Below are positions 37,023 to 48,940 of a DNA stretch of 64,000 nt, piece after piece. The stretch lies in the NCBI RefSeq assembly GCF_016808095.1, contig NC_068970.1, forward strand, positions 49,015,630 through 49,079,629, written 5' to 3'. The stretch comes from Vigna angularis (Eukaryota; Streptophyta; Magnoliopsida; Fabales; Fabaceae). Each line of letters opens with the position of its first letter. Position 1 is the first letter of the stretch. A model generated the notes under the pieces. That model made no database searches. It was given only the letters and a program-made list of their open reading frames with translations, and was not told the DNA's origin. A program made the position numbers and the translations under genes.

Positions 37023-39611
37023 TTAGTGATAACCAATAGGAGCAGGTGCTTCCCGCAGTTCTTTACCTTGAAAGTGGATGTCCTGCATGAAAAACATTAT
37101 ATTAAATAAAAATCAACCTGGAACAGCAATGCTTAAGCAATGTCCACATGAGACACATATAATATGATAAATAAATATGGTAAATTTAATCAACCTTTGT
37201 TTCAAACAAACTATGTACCATCTCACTACCTCCTAAGTCCGGAACCCAAAACATAAGTAGATCGACAAAGGAAGACATATCAGAACTACTCATAATAAGC
37301 TGTCTTACTAGCTCGGTGGTTACAATTTGTATGTCTCTCTCAGTTCTCTCGAAGGAAATCTTTTCAATGTGGATGAAGTGGAAAAATGAAACTTATACCT
37401 TTTGTTTGTTAAACCTATTCAACTAGGTATGACAATAATAATGTACGCATATTTTCCTCCGCAGCAAAAAGCTGCTTACACACTCGTCGGTTCCATAACT
37501 TTAGTATTGAAATTCTAGGCATGGACTGTGAGAAAATTGGGGGAAGAATGTCCATCTAGTTGTCTGCCAGATTAATATTCTTAGTGGATTTTATATTATA
37601 GCATTCTCATGTTTTCCATAATGTAGATTTTTCATGATTTTTGTTCCATGAAAAAAAATCATTATAAGTCAAAAGGGAATTTGGAAATGAAATAAGTATA
37701 AAACAAATATATCATTAAAACAGTTTTAGCGGTTAAGTTCGTGAAGTCGAGAAAGCATCCTTGTTTTAAGCTATGCAAGTTATAAAGAACACTCACAGAA
37801 GCAAAATGATTCACATCTCGATGATGAGCCTCGTCAGCACGAATGACTGTTATAACATCTTTCAGTTTGGCATCCTTGGGAAGCCTCCAATAGTCTATTG
37901 CAATGGCAGGAGCAGGAACATTTTCGATTGCACCACTTTCAAGATCCTTCAAATACTCCGTGTAAGAATGTATAGCCTCCTCCTCAAGGTACCCAACTAT
38001 TCTATGAGCCACCTTGGGAGAGATTATGTAAAGTACGAAAAACGCATTGAAGAAAACTCCCTGTACAGCAAGAACCAGCAGTCTTTCGTACCATTTAGGC
38101 TTCACAAGTTCCGCCAGTCATTAGGTGCATTCTCTCATTCTCTGCTTCCTCCATCAATGCTTTGATCCAACCACCACTTTGTTGAAACTTACGGAGTGAT
38201 CTAAGGTGCAACAACATCCCTCCTACCATGCCAGGGACAGCTGCAACCGTTTCTAGCATCATTGCACGGCAACCATACCGCCTCTGAAATATATTATGGA
38301 AAATGATAAACGACATATTACCTTGAAGAATAAGCATATTTTGTAAAAAGATATTATGAAACTGCATCAGGGAGTCCTTATAAAAATATATATTAAGAAA
38401 TATACATAACATAAAACATCATGGTTCACACTTCCATGAATAAATAAAAAATGAAGTTATCAATAAACATGTAATTCACAACCAAAATATAAAAACAAAA
38501 GTAACACTAAACACCTTTCTCATGTACAAATAATGCAATTTTTATTAATCAAGTTTGAGCCAACCAGTTCTAAATAAACTTAACAGAACCACATGAGTTA
38601 CGAACTTATAGTTTTAGCAACCCATAAATACTTCTTTTTCCTTTTGTTTTGGATGAAACTATAGGAAATTTCAAAATTGAGTGAAACATTGCAATTCACA
38701 CACCTGAAAAAATAAATCTGTAGGAATTCTGAGGAGTTTCACGGTCCTGTAAGCAACTTTGTCCAGAAAATTCTTTGGCACGTGATGTTTAGTAAGATCT
38801 ATCGACAGGTTTGAATGATAAGTCTCCCAAGGCTACATAGGCAAATGAAATCAGAAGCCAGTAAGCATTCAAAGAAAATCATAGCCACATTTAATAATAA
38901 GTAGATTACGTAAATCTCTCAATCTTAAAATTTAAAAAAGTCTATGAAAATGTAAATTCTCTGACACATTAATTAAGTTAACAGATTAAATATGATTATT
39001 TGTGAGACGAAACTATAATAAATAGTAAGTTAGAGGGACATTTTTTAATTTTAATTCATGACAATGAAGTCTCTTTAAAGGAACTGTTTACCTATGAGTT
39101 TAATAAAATATTCCAACAATGAATATATAAACATAAAACAACAATCAACGAAAATCTACGTTCCGGAAGTCAGAAATCAACAACAAAATCCGCAGAAAGA
39201 ACTCCTCAATCTTTGATAAACTAATCAATCTTTGATAAACTAATCAACTCAAAGATATTCAGTTAAACCTTCGTTGGTGATCAGAAACAGAATCCTCACC
39301 ATAAAGCAGTTCCAAGGCCACTCCGTTCCGTCCTCTCTCATAATCTTCGGCCTCGAAATCCCCCAATAACTGCACTCTACCACACTCTTCTCGGCCTCGG
39401 CCTTCTCCTTGTCCTTCTCCCGCAACTTCGCCTCCGCCGGCGAAGCCATCGACCTCCTCCAGTAGAAGAGCCCTCCGTTGGCTGCGCCGGCACAGAGAAG
39501 CCTCGTTTCCGGCGCCGCATACGCTATCACCGCCGTCGAACCGAGGCCGTTGCAGCTGCGGCCATTGAGCAGAGCTCGCCGAACCGTACAACTCAATGCA
39601 ATGAACTTCAT
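37023..39611 (-). pseudogene. AOX2: AOX2-type mitochondrial alternative oxidase, frameshifted in exon 3
   Basis: Alternative oxidase oxidises ubiquinol and reduces oxygen to water at the matrix face of the mitochondrial inner membrane, bypassing complexes III and IV. Exons: 39300-39611, 38704-38832, 37797-38283 and 37023-37082. The layout is the classical plant one, but exon 3 is 487 bp instead of 489. Two bases are missing at 38115/38116, after HLMT, and translation would stop at 38095-38097, giving about 209 residues. The rest of exon 3 is still clean in the other frame (37797 to about 38105, including LEEEA and [12 protein letters not shown]), and exon 4 encodes APAPIGYH. The regulatory cysteines (WNCFM and RRYGC, 50 residues apart) are present. 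The N-terminus (MKFIALSCTVRRALLNG) resembles, from memory, the soybean protein named AOX2. This is either a young pseudogene or a sequencing error; splicing cannot bypass the lesion simply. Confidence 0.88.
38833..39299. other. AOX2 (left copy) intron 1
   Basis: A 467-bp AT-rich intron, donor ATG|GTGAGG and acceptor ATGTAG; nothing inserted. Introns 2 (38284-38703) and 3 (37083-37796) are likewise plain. Confidence 0.85.
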
Positions 39612-39779
39612 CTCTCGAGAGAAGAATCGCGTTTTCCAGATACTTCGTTTATGAGAGACATTCCATGAAGTGTGTAATTGCGGTTAGTGAAGAAGAAACG
39701 AAGTTCGCATGTGCAGGGAAAAGAATCACCAAGGGAAGTTAGTTAAGGTCCCACGCGTGTCTCGTGAGGTAGGTTAGGA

Positions 39780-39830
39780 ACGCCCTTGACCGTTGATTAA
39801 AGACGGTGACGTAATCAGCGGCTGTGATGA
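39780..39830 (-). promoter_or_regulatory. Candidate stress-type elements upstream of the left AOX2
   Basis: A TTGAC core (39786-39790, W-box type) and TGACGTAA (39807-39814, TGACG/as-1 type) lie about 175-200 bp upstream of the start codon. The block recurs in the duplicated segment near 42830-42860 with small changes. Both motif types are known in stress-induced plant promoters; use here is inferred. Confidence 0.35.
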
Positions 39831-40886
39831 TGATGGGAAAGGAATGGAGGGTGTTTAACGAGCATTAACTGTCACTAAAATGAACATCTACTTGGAGTGA
39901 GTAAGGCGGTAAGAGTTGGGCTACATTCAAGTCTAACGCAGAACACGTAGTGCTCCGACTCGACCAATAATAGCTCGAGTAATGTCTGACTTTGACTATT
40001 CACTATAGATGGTTAAACAATAATTATAAAATGCGTAAATATGTTTACATTATTAAATTCATTTTCATGATTTTATGGATATGCTTTATGTAATGAACAA
40101 TATTTACGTTAATGTTGTTTATCTTAAAATAAAAATTTAATTTTATATTTTTAATTCATGAGTTTTTGTAAATAATATTAAAATTTATATATTATATCAT
40201 TAAATTATCTAACTTAATATTATTTTATATGTGCTTTTGAAGGATAATTAAGTGAATTGATGTAAAAGTCAAGTATATTTTAATTTTATTTAAGTTATTA
40301 GAAAAAATTTGTTATTTTTAATGAATTTTTGTTAAATATTTTTTGAACACGTAAATGATCCTGTAGATTGTACATTCGATAACATCAAGCAAAAAAATTC
40401 TAAACTTTCTAAAATTTTATTCAACACAATTTAGAGTTAATATGTTATTTTTCATTTGCTTCACTGCTTTTTACCCTTTGCGATGTACACTGGATACTTA
40501 ACAAAATTTCTATCAAGATCATGAAGTAATTTTATCAACTTTTCTTGAATCTTTTTCAATAATCTACTAATATAAGTTGACATTTTATCGTCTTTTGTAC
40601 ACACATTGATATATTTCGAAGTATTATGGCGTTAAATCTCTGTAAAGGCAAATATGAGAGTTTTTTCGATATATAGAATAAATCCTGTACTCCTTTTCTT
40701 CTTTGTTTTTTTTTGGTGAATTACATGTTTAGAAATTTCAATTACAAAAGTTTTTAGTTGATTTTATAATAGCTTGTAATTTTTTTGTTATCTTCTAAGA
40801 TAAAGAACGCAAAAGTAATTTTCTACCAAATTAAAAATGTAATTATACATAGTAATAGTGAATTATTATTTGATTTGAATATTTTG

Positions 40887-40888
<2 letters not shown>

Positions 40889-40930
<42 letters not shown>
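40889..40930. repeat. (TA)21 microsatellite
   Basis: Forty-two bases of uninterrupted TA. Long Ile-Tyr reading frames across it are meaningless. Confidence 0.95.
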
Positions 40931-40931
<1 letters not shown>

Positions 40932-41605
40932 TAGACTAAAATAAAAGTTGATAGTCTCACAAATTATATGATAATAGTCTTGTTCTAGGTCATATTTAGG
41001 CAAGAAATTACAAAACAAAAACATAACTAAAGTTTTATGCCAAACAGTATTGTACAATAATTAGTAGAAGTAAAGAGATGGTCAAACTTAATTTTATTTT
41101 CATTTTTTAATACAAGAAGGGAGAAGATTTTTTCACCCCTTTTACATTTTTTTCCCAGTGCTAAGAAGCTGGTCTTCGAAGCCAAGCTACATACAAAAAC
41201 AAACAACTCTACCTTTCATTCTCTCATTTTCTTCGGTATGACTCTAATATTCATTTTGAAGAACTTTATTTTGTAATTTCATTTGTTCTATTTATGTGTG
41301 AATGTTATTTAACAATTCTAGGTTCAAAATTGGATTCATTGAATAAAAATATTGAGAAAATCGTCTCAATTGATGTTTTGTGGACATAATTATAAATAAA
41401 ACAATTTTTAAATTTAGGTATAAAAATATTATGCAATTTTATTATGTAAAATTTCTTTCTCCTTTTAATATAACGAATAAAATTTTGTTTGTCCTTAATT
41501 ATGAATTTTATGAATGATAAATGTGTGTGTTTGAATAATTATAGGTTAGATGACTTAAATTTTAGATATTTGTCTCGATCCAGATGGAAATATAGTGATT
41601 TAGAC

Positions 41606-42514
41606 TAAGTTTAGAATATATGATTAGTTACAATAATGCTTTCTATGATTGTTCCATTGTTTACAAATTTGGTGTTGAGATAAATAGTCTAATTTTCAAT
41701 TCTTCACAATCTAATATCAATAGGTTTTCTATAACTTTTAATGATAACAAAACAATTTAGGTAATTTAGGTATCTTAAATGTTTGAATATGAGTAAATTA
41801 TTTGAATATTTTGATGTGTATTTTATTGTAGTTGAAGGCTTCTTTACACCATCCAATGCTTATCGCAAGTCTTGAGATAAACGATTTAATAGATCATAAC
41901 AATTTTTAGCATGAATTTCACTTATAAATAAGTCGTAATGGTGGAATCTTTTCTAGATAAAATCAAATATTTGAAATATTATCATCAATGACTATATTAT
42001 TTATGTTTATAAATTATTTAAAGATGAGGAAGATGAGGTTTTTTGTTGAAGATGAACAAAGATAAAGTGCTAACACAATTAAGTTGCAATGATTTTCTTC
42101 CAAGCATATTAAAAAGACCAAGTTGAAGAGGAAAAATATTGGAAATCTTATATTGACTAGACAAATTTAATACAAACTTTATCTTATAATTAATTTGTAA
42201 AGTTGAATTAAATTTAAAATTAATTTTTTAATATAATATTAGAATCATTTAAAAAAACATGTTTTAGTCAAATTTCTGGTTTGTTGAGTTTATTGTATCT
42301 TTAGTCGAAGGATTCCACTAAAGAGGCTTCGAATTAATGAACCCTAACTTAATTTTTTTTTTAAAATGAGTTTCGAATAACATTTGTTTTTAGTTACGTA
42401 CGAATCTCCCAATTACATACGGATCCTTCCAAATTTTCCAGTCAAATTATATACGGATTTTACGTACAAATTTTAAGTGGTAAAAATTCTTATATAAAAT
42501 CCGTATATAACTTT
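41606..42514. other. Spacer between the two duplicated segments
   Basis: AT-rich unique DNA. At 42400-42510 the motif ATACGGAT occurs twice and its reverse complement ATCCGTAT once, with TACGTAC nearby, immediately beside the start of the right duplicate. Confidence 0.6.
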
Positions 42515-42522
42515 TTCTCCCT

Positions 42523-42655
42523 CAACTTCGCCTCCATTGGCTGCGCCGGCACAGAGAAGCCTCGTTTCCGGCGCTGCATACGCCATCACCGCCGTCGAAC
42601 CGAGGCCATTGAGCAGAGCTCGCCGAACCGTACAACTCAGTGCAATGAACTTCAT
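42523..42655 (-). pseudogene. AOX2 exon 1 fragment (duplicated start codon and presequence)
   Basis: The ATG at 42655 begins MKFIALSCTVRRALLNG, the same mitochondrial presequence as the left AOX2 gene, and continues to about CAGAANGG. It lacks about 15 bp inside (the RSCNG stretch) and about 50 bp further on, then runs out of homology. No exon 1 donor and no exons 2-4 follow before 41640, so it cannot encode an oxidase. The DNA upstream matches the AOX2 promoter, so transcripts could in principle start here. Confidence 0.85.
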
Positions 42656-43336
42656 CTCTCGAGAGAAGAATCGCGTTTTCCAGATACTTCGTTTATGAGA
42701 GACATTCCATGAAGCGTGTAATTGCGGTTAGTGAAGAAGAAACGTAGTTCGCATGTACAGTGAAAGAATCACCAGGTGAAAGTTAGTTACGGTCCCATGC
42801 GTGGCTCGTGAGGCAAGTTAGGAACGCTCTTGACCGTTGATTATAGACGGTGACGTAGTCAACGGCTGTGATGATGATGGGAAAGGAGTGGAGGGTGTTT
42901 AACTAACTGTCACTAAAATGAACATCTACTTGGGCTACATTCAAGTCTAAGCCATTACACGTCGTGACTCGACCAATAATAGCTCGAGTAATGTCTGACT
43001 TTGACATTCACTAGATAGTCAAAAAATAATTATAAAATGCGGTAAATAATATTATATCATTAGTTTTTGCAAATAATATTAAAATTTATATTAATATATC
43101 ATTAAATTATCTAACTTAATATTATTTTATATGTGCTTTTGAAGGATAATTAAGTGAATTGATATAAAATCAAGTATATTTTAATTTTATCTAAGTTATT
43201 ACACTTGTAGAAACTTTTTTATTTTTAATGAATTTTTTGTTACATTTTTTTGAAGTTGTTCTTAAACACGTAAATGATCCTGTAGATTGTACATTCGATA
43301 ACATCAAGGAAAAAAAACTCTAAACTTTCTAAAATT

Positions 43337-43567
43337 TTATTCAACACAATTTAGAGTTAATATGTTATTTTTCATTTGTTTCACTGGTTTTTTACTCTTT
43401 GCGATGTACACTGGATGCTTAACAAAATTTCTATCAAGATCAAACATTTTTTCATAGTCCCAGGCAAATAAGTATTTATATTCATGAAGTAATTTTATCA
43501 ACTTTTCTTGAATCTTTTTCAATAATGTACTAATACAGGCTGACATTTTATCGTCTTTTGTACACAA
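43337..43567 (-). mobile_element. Small Gypsy pol fragment inside the right duplicate
   Basis: A reading frame with KLIKLLHEYKYLFAWDYEKM resembles the N-terminal side of the RT domain of plant Gypsy elements. A matching but shorter, broken version sits at about 40440-40620 in the left duplicate, so the insertion predates the duplication. Confidence 0.6.
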
Positions 43568-44662
43568 ATTGATATCTTTCGAAGTATTATGGTGTTCAAT
43601 CCCTGTAAAGGCTAATATGAGAGTTTTTTAGATATATAGAATAAAAATAAAAGTTGATAGTCTCGCAAATTATATGATAATAGTCTTGTTCTAGATCATA
43701 TTTAGGCAAGAAATTGCAAAACAAAAATATAACTAAAGTTTTATGCCAAACAATGTGGTACAATATATAATTAGTAGAAGTAAACAGATGGTCAAACTTA
43801 ATTTTATTTTCATTTTTTAATACAAGAAGGGAGAATATTTTTTCACCCTTTTTACAATATTTTTCCCCTGAACAAGCTGGTCTTCGGAGCCAAGCTACAT
43901 AAAACAAACAACTCGACCTCTCATTCTCTCATTTTCTTCTGTATGACTCTAATATTCATTTTGAAGAACTTTATTTTGTAATTTCATTTGTTCTATTTAT
44001 GTGGGAATTTTATTTAACAATTTTGGGTTCAAAATTGGATTCATTGAATAAAAAAAATGAGAAAATCGTCTCAATTGATGTTTTGTGGACATAAAATAAA
44101 TAAAACAAATTTTAATTTAGGTATAAAAATGCTATGCAGTTTTATTAATATTTCTTTCTCTTTTTAGTATAACAAATAATATTTTTTTTGTCCTTAATTA
44201 TGAATTTTATGAATGATAAATGTGTGGAATTTTAATAATTAATTTTAGGGTAGATGACTTAAATTTTAGATACTTGTCTGTCTCAAACCAGATAGAATAT
44301 AGTGATTTAAATATTTGTCTCAAATCATAGTTGTTTTATCATTAATCCCGAACAATGTTTGGTAAAATTTGTACTGACATAGGAAAACTTGGCTGTAAGA
44401 TTACAGCTACAGATAGATCCTATGTCTGAAACTACACCTATTCAACCATAGAAGGCAGGTAAATTTACTCTTTTTTTCTATTCCCTTTTATGATCTTAAA
44501 TTATACACATCTCCAATGTATCACATAACTAGTGATCTCCATAAAATTTCTGTTTTAGAGTGAGTGCAAACAAATGCATTTTATTGATCCTTCAGTCACT
44601 AATAGAAAGTTCTAGATGAGAAAAGCTACAAATTCTTTTTGCTAAAAATTTACAACAATGGC

Positions 44663-46359
44663 TCAATGATAACCAATAGGAGCTGGTGCCTCCCTTAATT
44701 CCTTTCCTTGCTGGTGAATATCCTGCAGGAAGAAGAACACAACATTCAGAAGAAGAACAAAGTGAAACAACAAAGGCAATGATCAAGAGGTGACAAAAAT
44801 GGCACTCACAGAAGCAAAGTGGTTGACATCTCTGTGGTGAGCCTCATCTGCACGAATCACAGTGACAACATCTTTGAGAGTTGCATCCTTGGGGAGCCTC
44901 CAGTAGTCAATGGCAATGGCAGGAGCAGGGACGTTTTCAACTTTGCCACTCTCAATTGCTTCCAAATGCTGTGTGTATGAAATCACAGCCTCTTCCTCTA
45001 AATACCCAACAAACCTGTGTGCTGCTTTTGGTGAGAGGAGGTAAAACACGAAGAAGGCGTTGAAGAAAACGCCCTGTGCAGTGAAAATCAGAAGCCTCTC
45101 GTGCCATTTGGGCTGCACCAGCTCCACCATCGTCATCAGGTGCATCCTCTCGTTCTCTGCTTCCTCAAGCAATGCCTTGATCCATCCCCCACTGTGCTGA
45201 AACTTCCTCAGAGACTTCAGGTGCAGCAGCATCCCTCCCACCATTCCTGGAACCGCTGCAATTGTTTCCAGCATCATGGCATGGCACCCATACCGTTCCT
45301 GAAAGTGAAAAATATTCAAATTATCAACTCAATCTCTTCCTTATTTGTACCAAGTAAACTCGTCTTGAATCAAATTCTTCTACTGTTACTTTTTGTTGGA
45401 ATTCAAGTGAGTTTAAATTCCACACTCAGTAGACATTAAAAGTTGAACATCTTACAAGAAAAGAATTATAAATCAATGTGTGTATCTTCTCAATAAATTC
45501 CCTCTCAAAATACTTGTTAGATATATCAGATCTTTTGAACTAGAATTGATGTTATTTGGAGTACAAAAAATTCAGTACCAACACTATTTGGAATGTTCCT
45601 TAATCAAATTGTTTGAATTCTAATGATGTTTATCTGTGCTCCTAAATCCTAATGTTTACTCTTACATATAAACCTTAATACTTAACCAGTTAGAAAATCA
45701 TTTTTATATATTTATTATCGGTGTCAAATTGAAGGAAGAAATCATATTATGCATAGCAGTAGCACATACCTTGAAGTATAAATCAGAGAGAACCCTTAGA
45801 AACTTGACAGACCTAAAAGCAACCTTGTCGGTTAATGTCTTCGGTGTGTGATGCTTGGTCACGTCTATTGACACATCTGAGTGGTAAGTGTCCCATGGCT
45901 GCGAGAGACGCCATAGAAACAAAAATGCTCAGACCTCAAGACATCATAAAGAAAACATAAAAGCATGTTCATCGCGGAAATTTACAACATGGTGGTGTCA
46001 AACCAACGTAAAACAGAGGTGAAATTTTCAGTTTACAGAGAGTCAGATATTCTTACCATGAAACAGTTCCATGGCCACTCAGTTCCGTCCTCCCTGCGGA
46101 CCTTGGGCCTTGAGATCCCCCAGTAACTGGAAATGACGGCGTTGGTGTCGGTGTCTTTGACCTCGTTTTTTTTCTCCTCTGAGTTGTGATCCTTGATGTC
46201 TGGAAGACTGGACATCCTCCGCAAATAGAAGCTTCCAAACGCGCCGCCGCCATGCTGGCGTGTCGGCTCCACGATCGCGGCTGTTGGGAGGTGGCGGTAG
46301 TAGCTACGGCCACCGCCAAGCAGAGCTCGTGCCGCTGACCTTACTAAAGTATGCTTCAT
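44663..46359 (-). CDS. AOX2: AOX2-type mitochondrial alternative oxidase, intact
   Basis: Four exons: 46057-46359, 45770-45898, 44810-45298 and 44663-44722 (129, 489 and 60 bp for exons 2-4, the classical plant AOX layout), giving 326 residues. The N-terminus is an Arg/Ala-rich mitochondrial presequence. The di-iron ligands sit in the LET (Glu155), NERMH (Glu194, His197), LEEEA (244-248) and DEAHH (Glu296, His299) motifs. The two cysteines that regulate the dimer are Cys99 (WNCFM) and Cys149 (ERYGC). The start at 46359 follows the legume family; an in-frame ATG at 46377 would add MLSRST. From memory it is closest to the soybean protein once called AOX3. It is transcribed towards the frameshifted AOX2 copy, whose start codon lies about 5.1 kb downstream. 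Confidence 0.95.
45299..45769. other. AOX2 (right copy) intron 2
   Basis: A 471-bp AT-rich intron with GTATGT donor and TTTCAG acceptor; introns 1 (45899-46056) and 3 (44723-44809) are shorter. Confidence 0.9.
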
Positions 46360-46426
46360 GGTGGATCTTGACAGCATGTAATGTTTTTATTTCTTGATCT
46401 GTGAATGAAAATGGCTGAGATTTGAA

Positions 46427-46438
46427 GATTTATATACA
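46427..46438 (-). promoter_or_regulatory. Probable TATA box of the intact AOX2 gene
   Basis: On the minus strand GTATATAAAT lies about 70-80 bp upstream of the start codon at 46359, the usual spacing for a short 5' untranslated leader. Confidence 0.6.
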
Positions 46439-46439
46439 C

Positions 46440-47975
46440 GCTGAATATTAAATATTATGTTTTGGTGTTCAATTCTATGTTTGCCACCTGATGATTGAGG
46501 AGACCGGGAAAAGAAGGGGTTGGGGAAGGTCACAACCACGACAACTTAGCCATAAAGATTTGATATTTTGGTTTGCGATGGTTATGAACCGTTTGATTGA
46601 GGACTTTTTTGACAGCAACTGTTACTTGCCATTATGTTGGCTTGCCATTATGTTGGAAAGGTCTTGTTCACGAACCTGTGCTAGAACAATCAATTTTTTT
46701 AAGTAATTCTTACAACTTCAAGTTTTATGTAGTTTTGCGTTGGAAAAGTTATAAAAACGAGGAAGTTAAACAATAGAAAAATATTCTTTAACAAATATAA
46801 ATTTTTTACATTTATTCACTATTTTTTTTATAATTTATATTTTTATAACCATTTTATTCTATATCAAATAAATATAAAATATCAAATCATTGTAAAAGTG
46901 TGTATATTCCATTACTTTAAACAATATTCTACCAGAAAGATTCCTACTTTCATTTACTAAAAGTTAGAGATTCAAGATAATATTATAAATTTTTCATATG
47001 AATTGTTTAAACTTATTGGTAGCAGGTTGGTAATCTTTAAACAAAAAAGAAAAACTGACAGGAAGCATATTGGACTTTTCTCCATTGTTGACTATTATTT
47101 TGTTGAAGGGTGACTTACTTTGGGACCAATTGCACCTGGTCTAATCAACATGTTCTGCTGTGAGAAGAAACCAAAGAAAGGAGAAGCCAGGTCAAACATG
47201 ACCTACTTTCCAACTTCAACAAAATTGTAAATGTTATAATAGTTCATAGAACTATTTGTTTATGAGTTTAATTTATGTTTATTATCTTTGATGGTGTACA
47301 TACAATATTTTTTGAAAATATCTAAAAATAGTGTATCTTGTTATCGCATTACCATAGTGTATTAATAGATAAGGTAACAAAGTGATTAAAACAAATTTGA
47401 ATATAACAATTTATTCAATTTTTTACAGGATTCAATTAATTAATTCATATGAGAAAACAATATTAATTTAGTTAATATTAAATACGTCTTAAATTTAAAT
47501 TTTTTTAAAATATTCTTAACACTAATAATGCATGTTTTTTCTTAACATTTTTAATTATTTTTAATTTTCAATATTGCTATGCTGTTTTTTGTTTCTGTCT
47601 AAAAAAAGTAAGAAAATTAACAATGAAAAAAGAAATAAAGTGAATATGTTTATTATTTTAATTGTCACTGCAAAGAAATAAAGTAATATATGGTCTAAAT
47701 TTTTATATTACCTTTTTTAAACATTAAGTAGCTTGATTAAATCAATTAAATCTCATAATTTTTTGTTATCATCAAAATTATGGGTTATTACATACAAGAT
47801 TGTATTATGGATAAAAAAATTATATTATACATTATATGTCGTATATTTATGTATTTTGTTATCCATATGTCTTATTTTATTTAAGAGATTACACCTTCAA
47901 TTTATGAGACGTGAAAGGTTACTCGAATAAAATAAGATGGATAGATGATTTCACAATCAACATAGTTAGTTGAGA
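46440..47975. other. Upstream region of the intact AOX2 gene
   Basis: Mostly AT-rich, presumably containing the promoter. A short duplicated phrase (GCCATTATGTTGG, near 46629 and 46645) is visible; no gene recognised. Confidence 0.55.
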
Positions 47976-48940
47976 AGGTTACCCATGACTTATTTTCTTT
48001 CCATGGTATAATGATATTTTAATAATGACCTCAAAATCTTTTCCAGATACTGTATGACCCAGATAATCAACTTCTTGTAGGCCAAAAGCACACTTTGATA
48101 ATTTTGCATATAATTGATGATGTTGTAAAATCTGTAGGACTGTCTCAAGATGTTGGAGGTACTCTTCCTAAGTGGGACTGTATACTAATATATCATCAAA
48201 GAAGACTAAGACAAATTTTCTTAGAATACCTTGAAAAATGTCATTCATGAGGGCTTGAAAGGTGGCAGGGGCATTGGTTAAACCAAATGGCATGACCAAC
48301 CATTCATAATGCCCTTGATGAGTTCTAAAAGTTGTTTTGTGCCTATCCTCCTCTTTAATCAATATTTGATGATACCCAGACCTTAAATCTAGTTTAGAGA
48401 AAAATTGTGCCCCATACAACTCATCAAGTAATTCATCCACAGTGGGAATAGGGAAACTATCTTTAACTGTTATAGCATTCAAAGCTCTATAATCTGTGCA
48501 AAATCTCCAAGTATCATCCTTTTTCCTAACCAATATGATTGGTGACGAAAACGGACTGGTGGATGGAATAATAATTCCTTCCTGCAGCATCTCTGAAATC
48601 ATTTTCTCAATTTGCAACTTTTGACTGTGAGGGTATCTGTATGGACGTACCTTCACAGGGTTAGCACCTTCAACTAAGGGAATAAAATTATTTTGTTGCC
48701 TATCAGGAGGTAGTCCTGTTGGAAGGTCAAAAACTGTTTTGTATTGATGGAGCAACAATACAATTTCCGGCTCCATATTCTTTGGAAGATCCAGCCATTG
48801 ATCTTGTATGGTGTGAGAGGTTTGAACCTGCAAGGAGAATAACTCAGCAATTCCTTTGGTATGGCATATTCTCTTGAAGTGGTTCCAGTGTAAGACAGCA
48901 ATATAACAGTAATAGAATTTGGGAAGGAGAATGAAATGAA
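47976..48940 (-). mobile_element. Gypsy RT fragment with an intact reverse transcriptase frame
   Basis: The frame 48833-48168 encodes about 220 residues with [44 protein letters not shown] and the catalytic [10 protein letters not shown], all intact. Homology continues in another frame to about 47976 (LSKCAFGLQEVDYLGHTV). The upstream part to about 48940 also looks Gypsy-derived. No gag, integrase or LTR is attached. It is related to, but clearly different from, the intron 9 Gypsy element. Confidence 0.85.

Larger units (their letters stand above)
39416..41605. repeat. Segmental duplication, left copy (AOX2 exon 1 start and upstream DNA)
   Basis: Homologous, in the same order and orientation, to about 42515-44310. 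It runs from within AOX2 exon 1 through the upstream region, including the TGACG block, a decayed Gypsy fragment (about 40440-40620) and the TTCGGTATGACTCTAATATTC block near 41230. The left copy has a (TA)21 run plus about 200 bp that the right copy lacks. Ends are approximate. Confidence 0.85.
42515..44310. repeat. Segmental duplication, right copy
   Basis: Partner of 39416-41605. It contains a truncated AOX2 exon 1, its upstream block and the Gypsy RT fragment, with several small deletions relative to the left copy. Confidence 0.85.

Noticed and set aside
40866..41057. Minus-strand frame with long Ile-Tyr repeat
   Set aside because: It is only the (TA)21 run translated; the same holds for 53637-53822.
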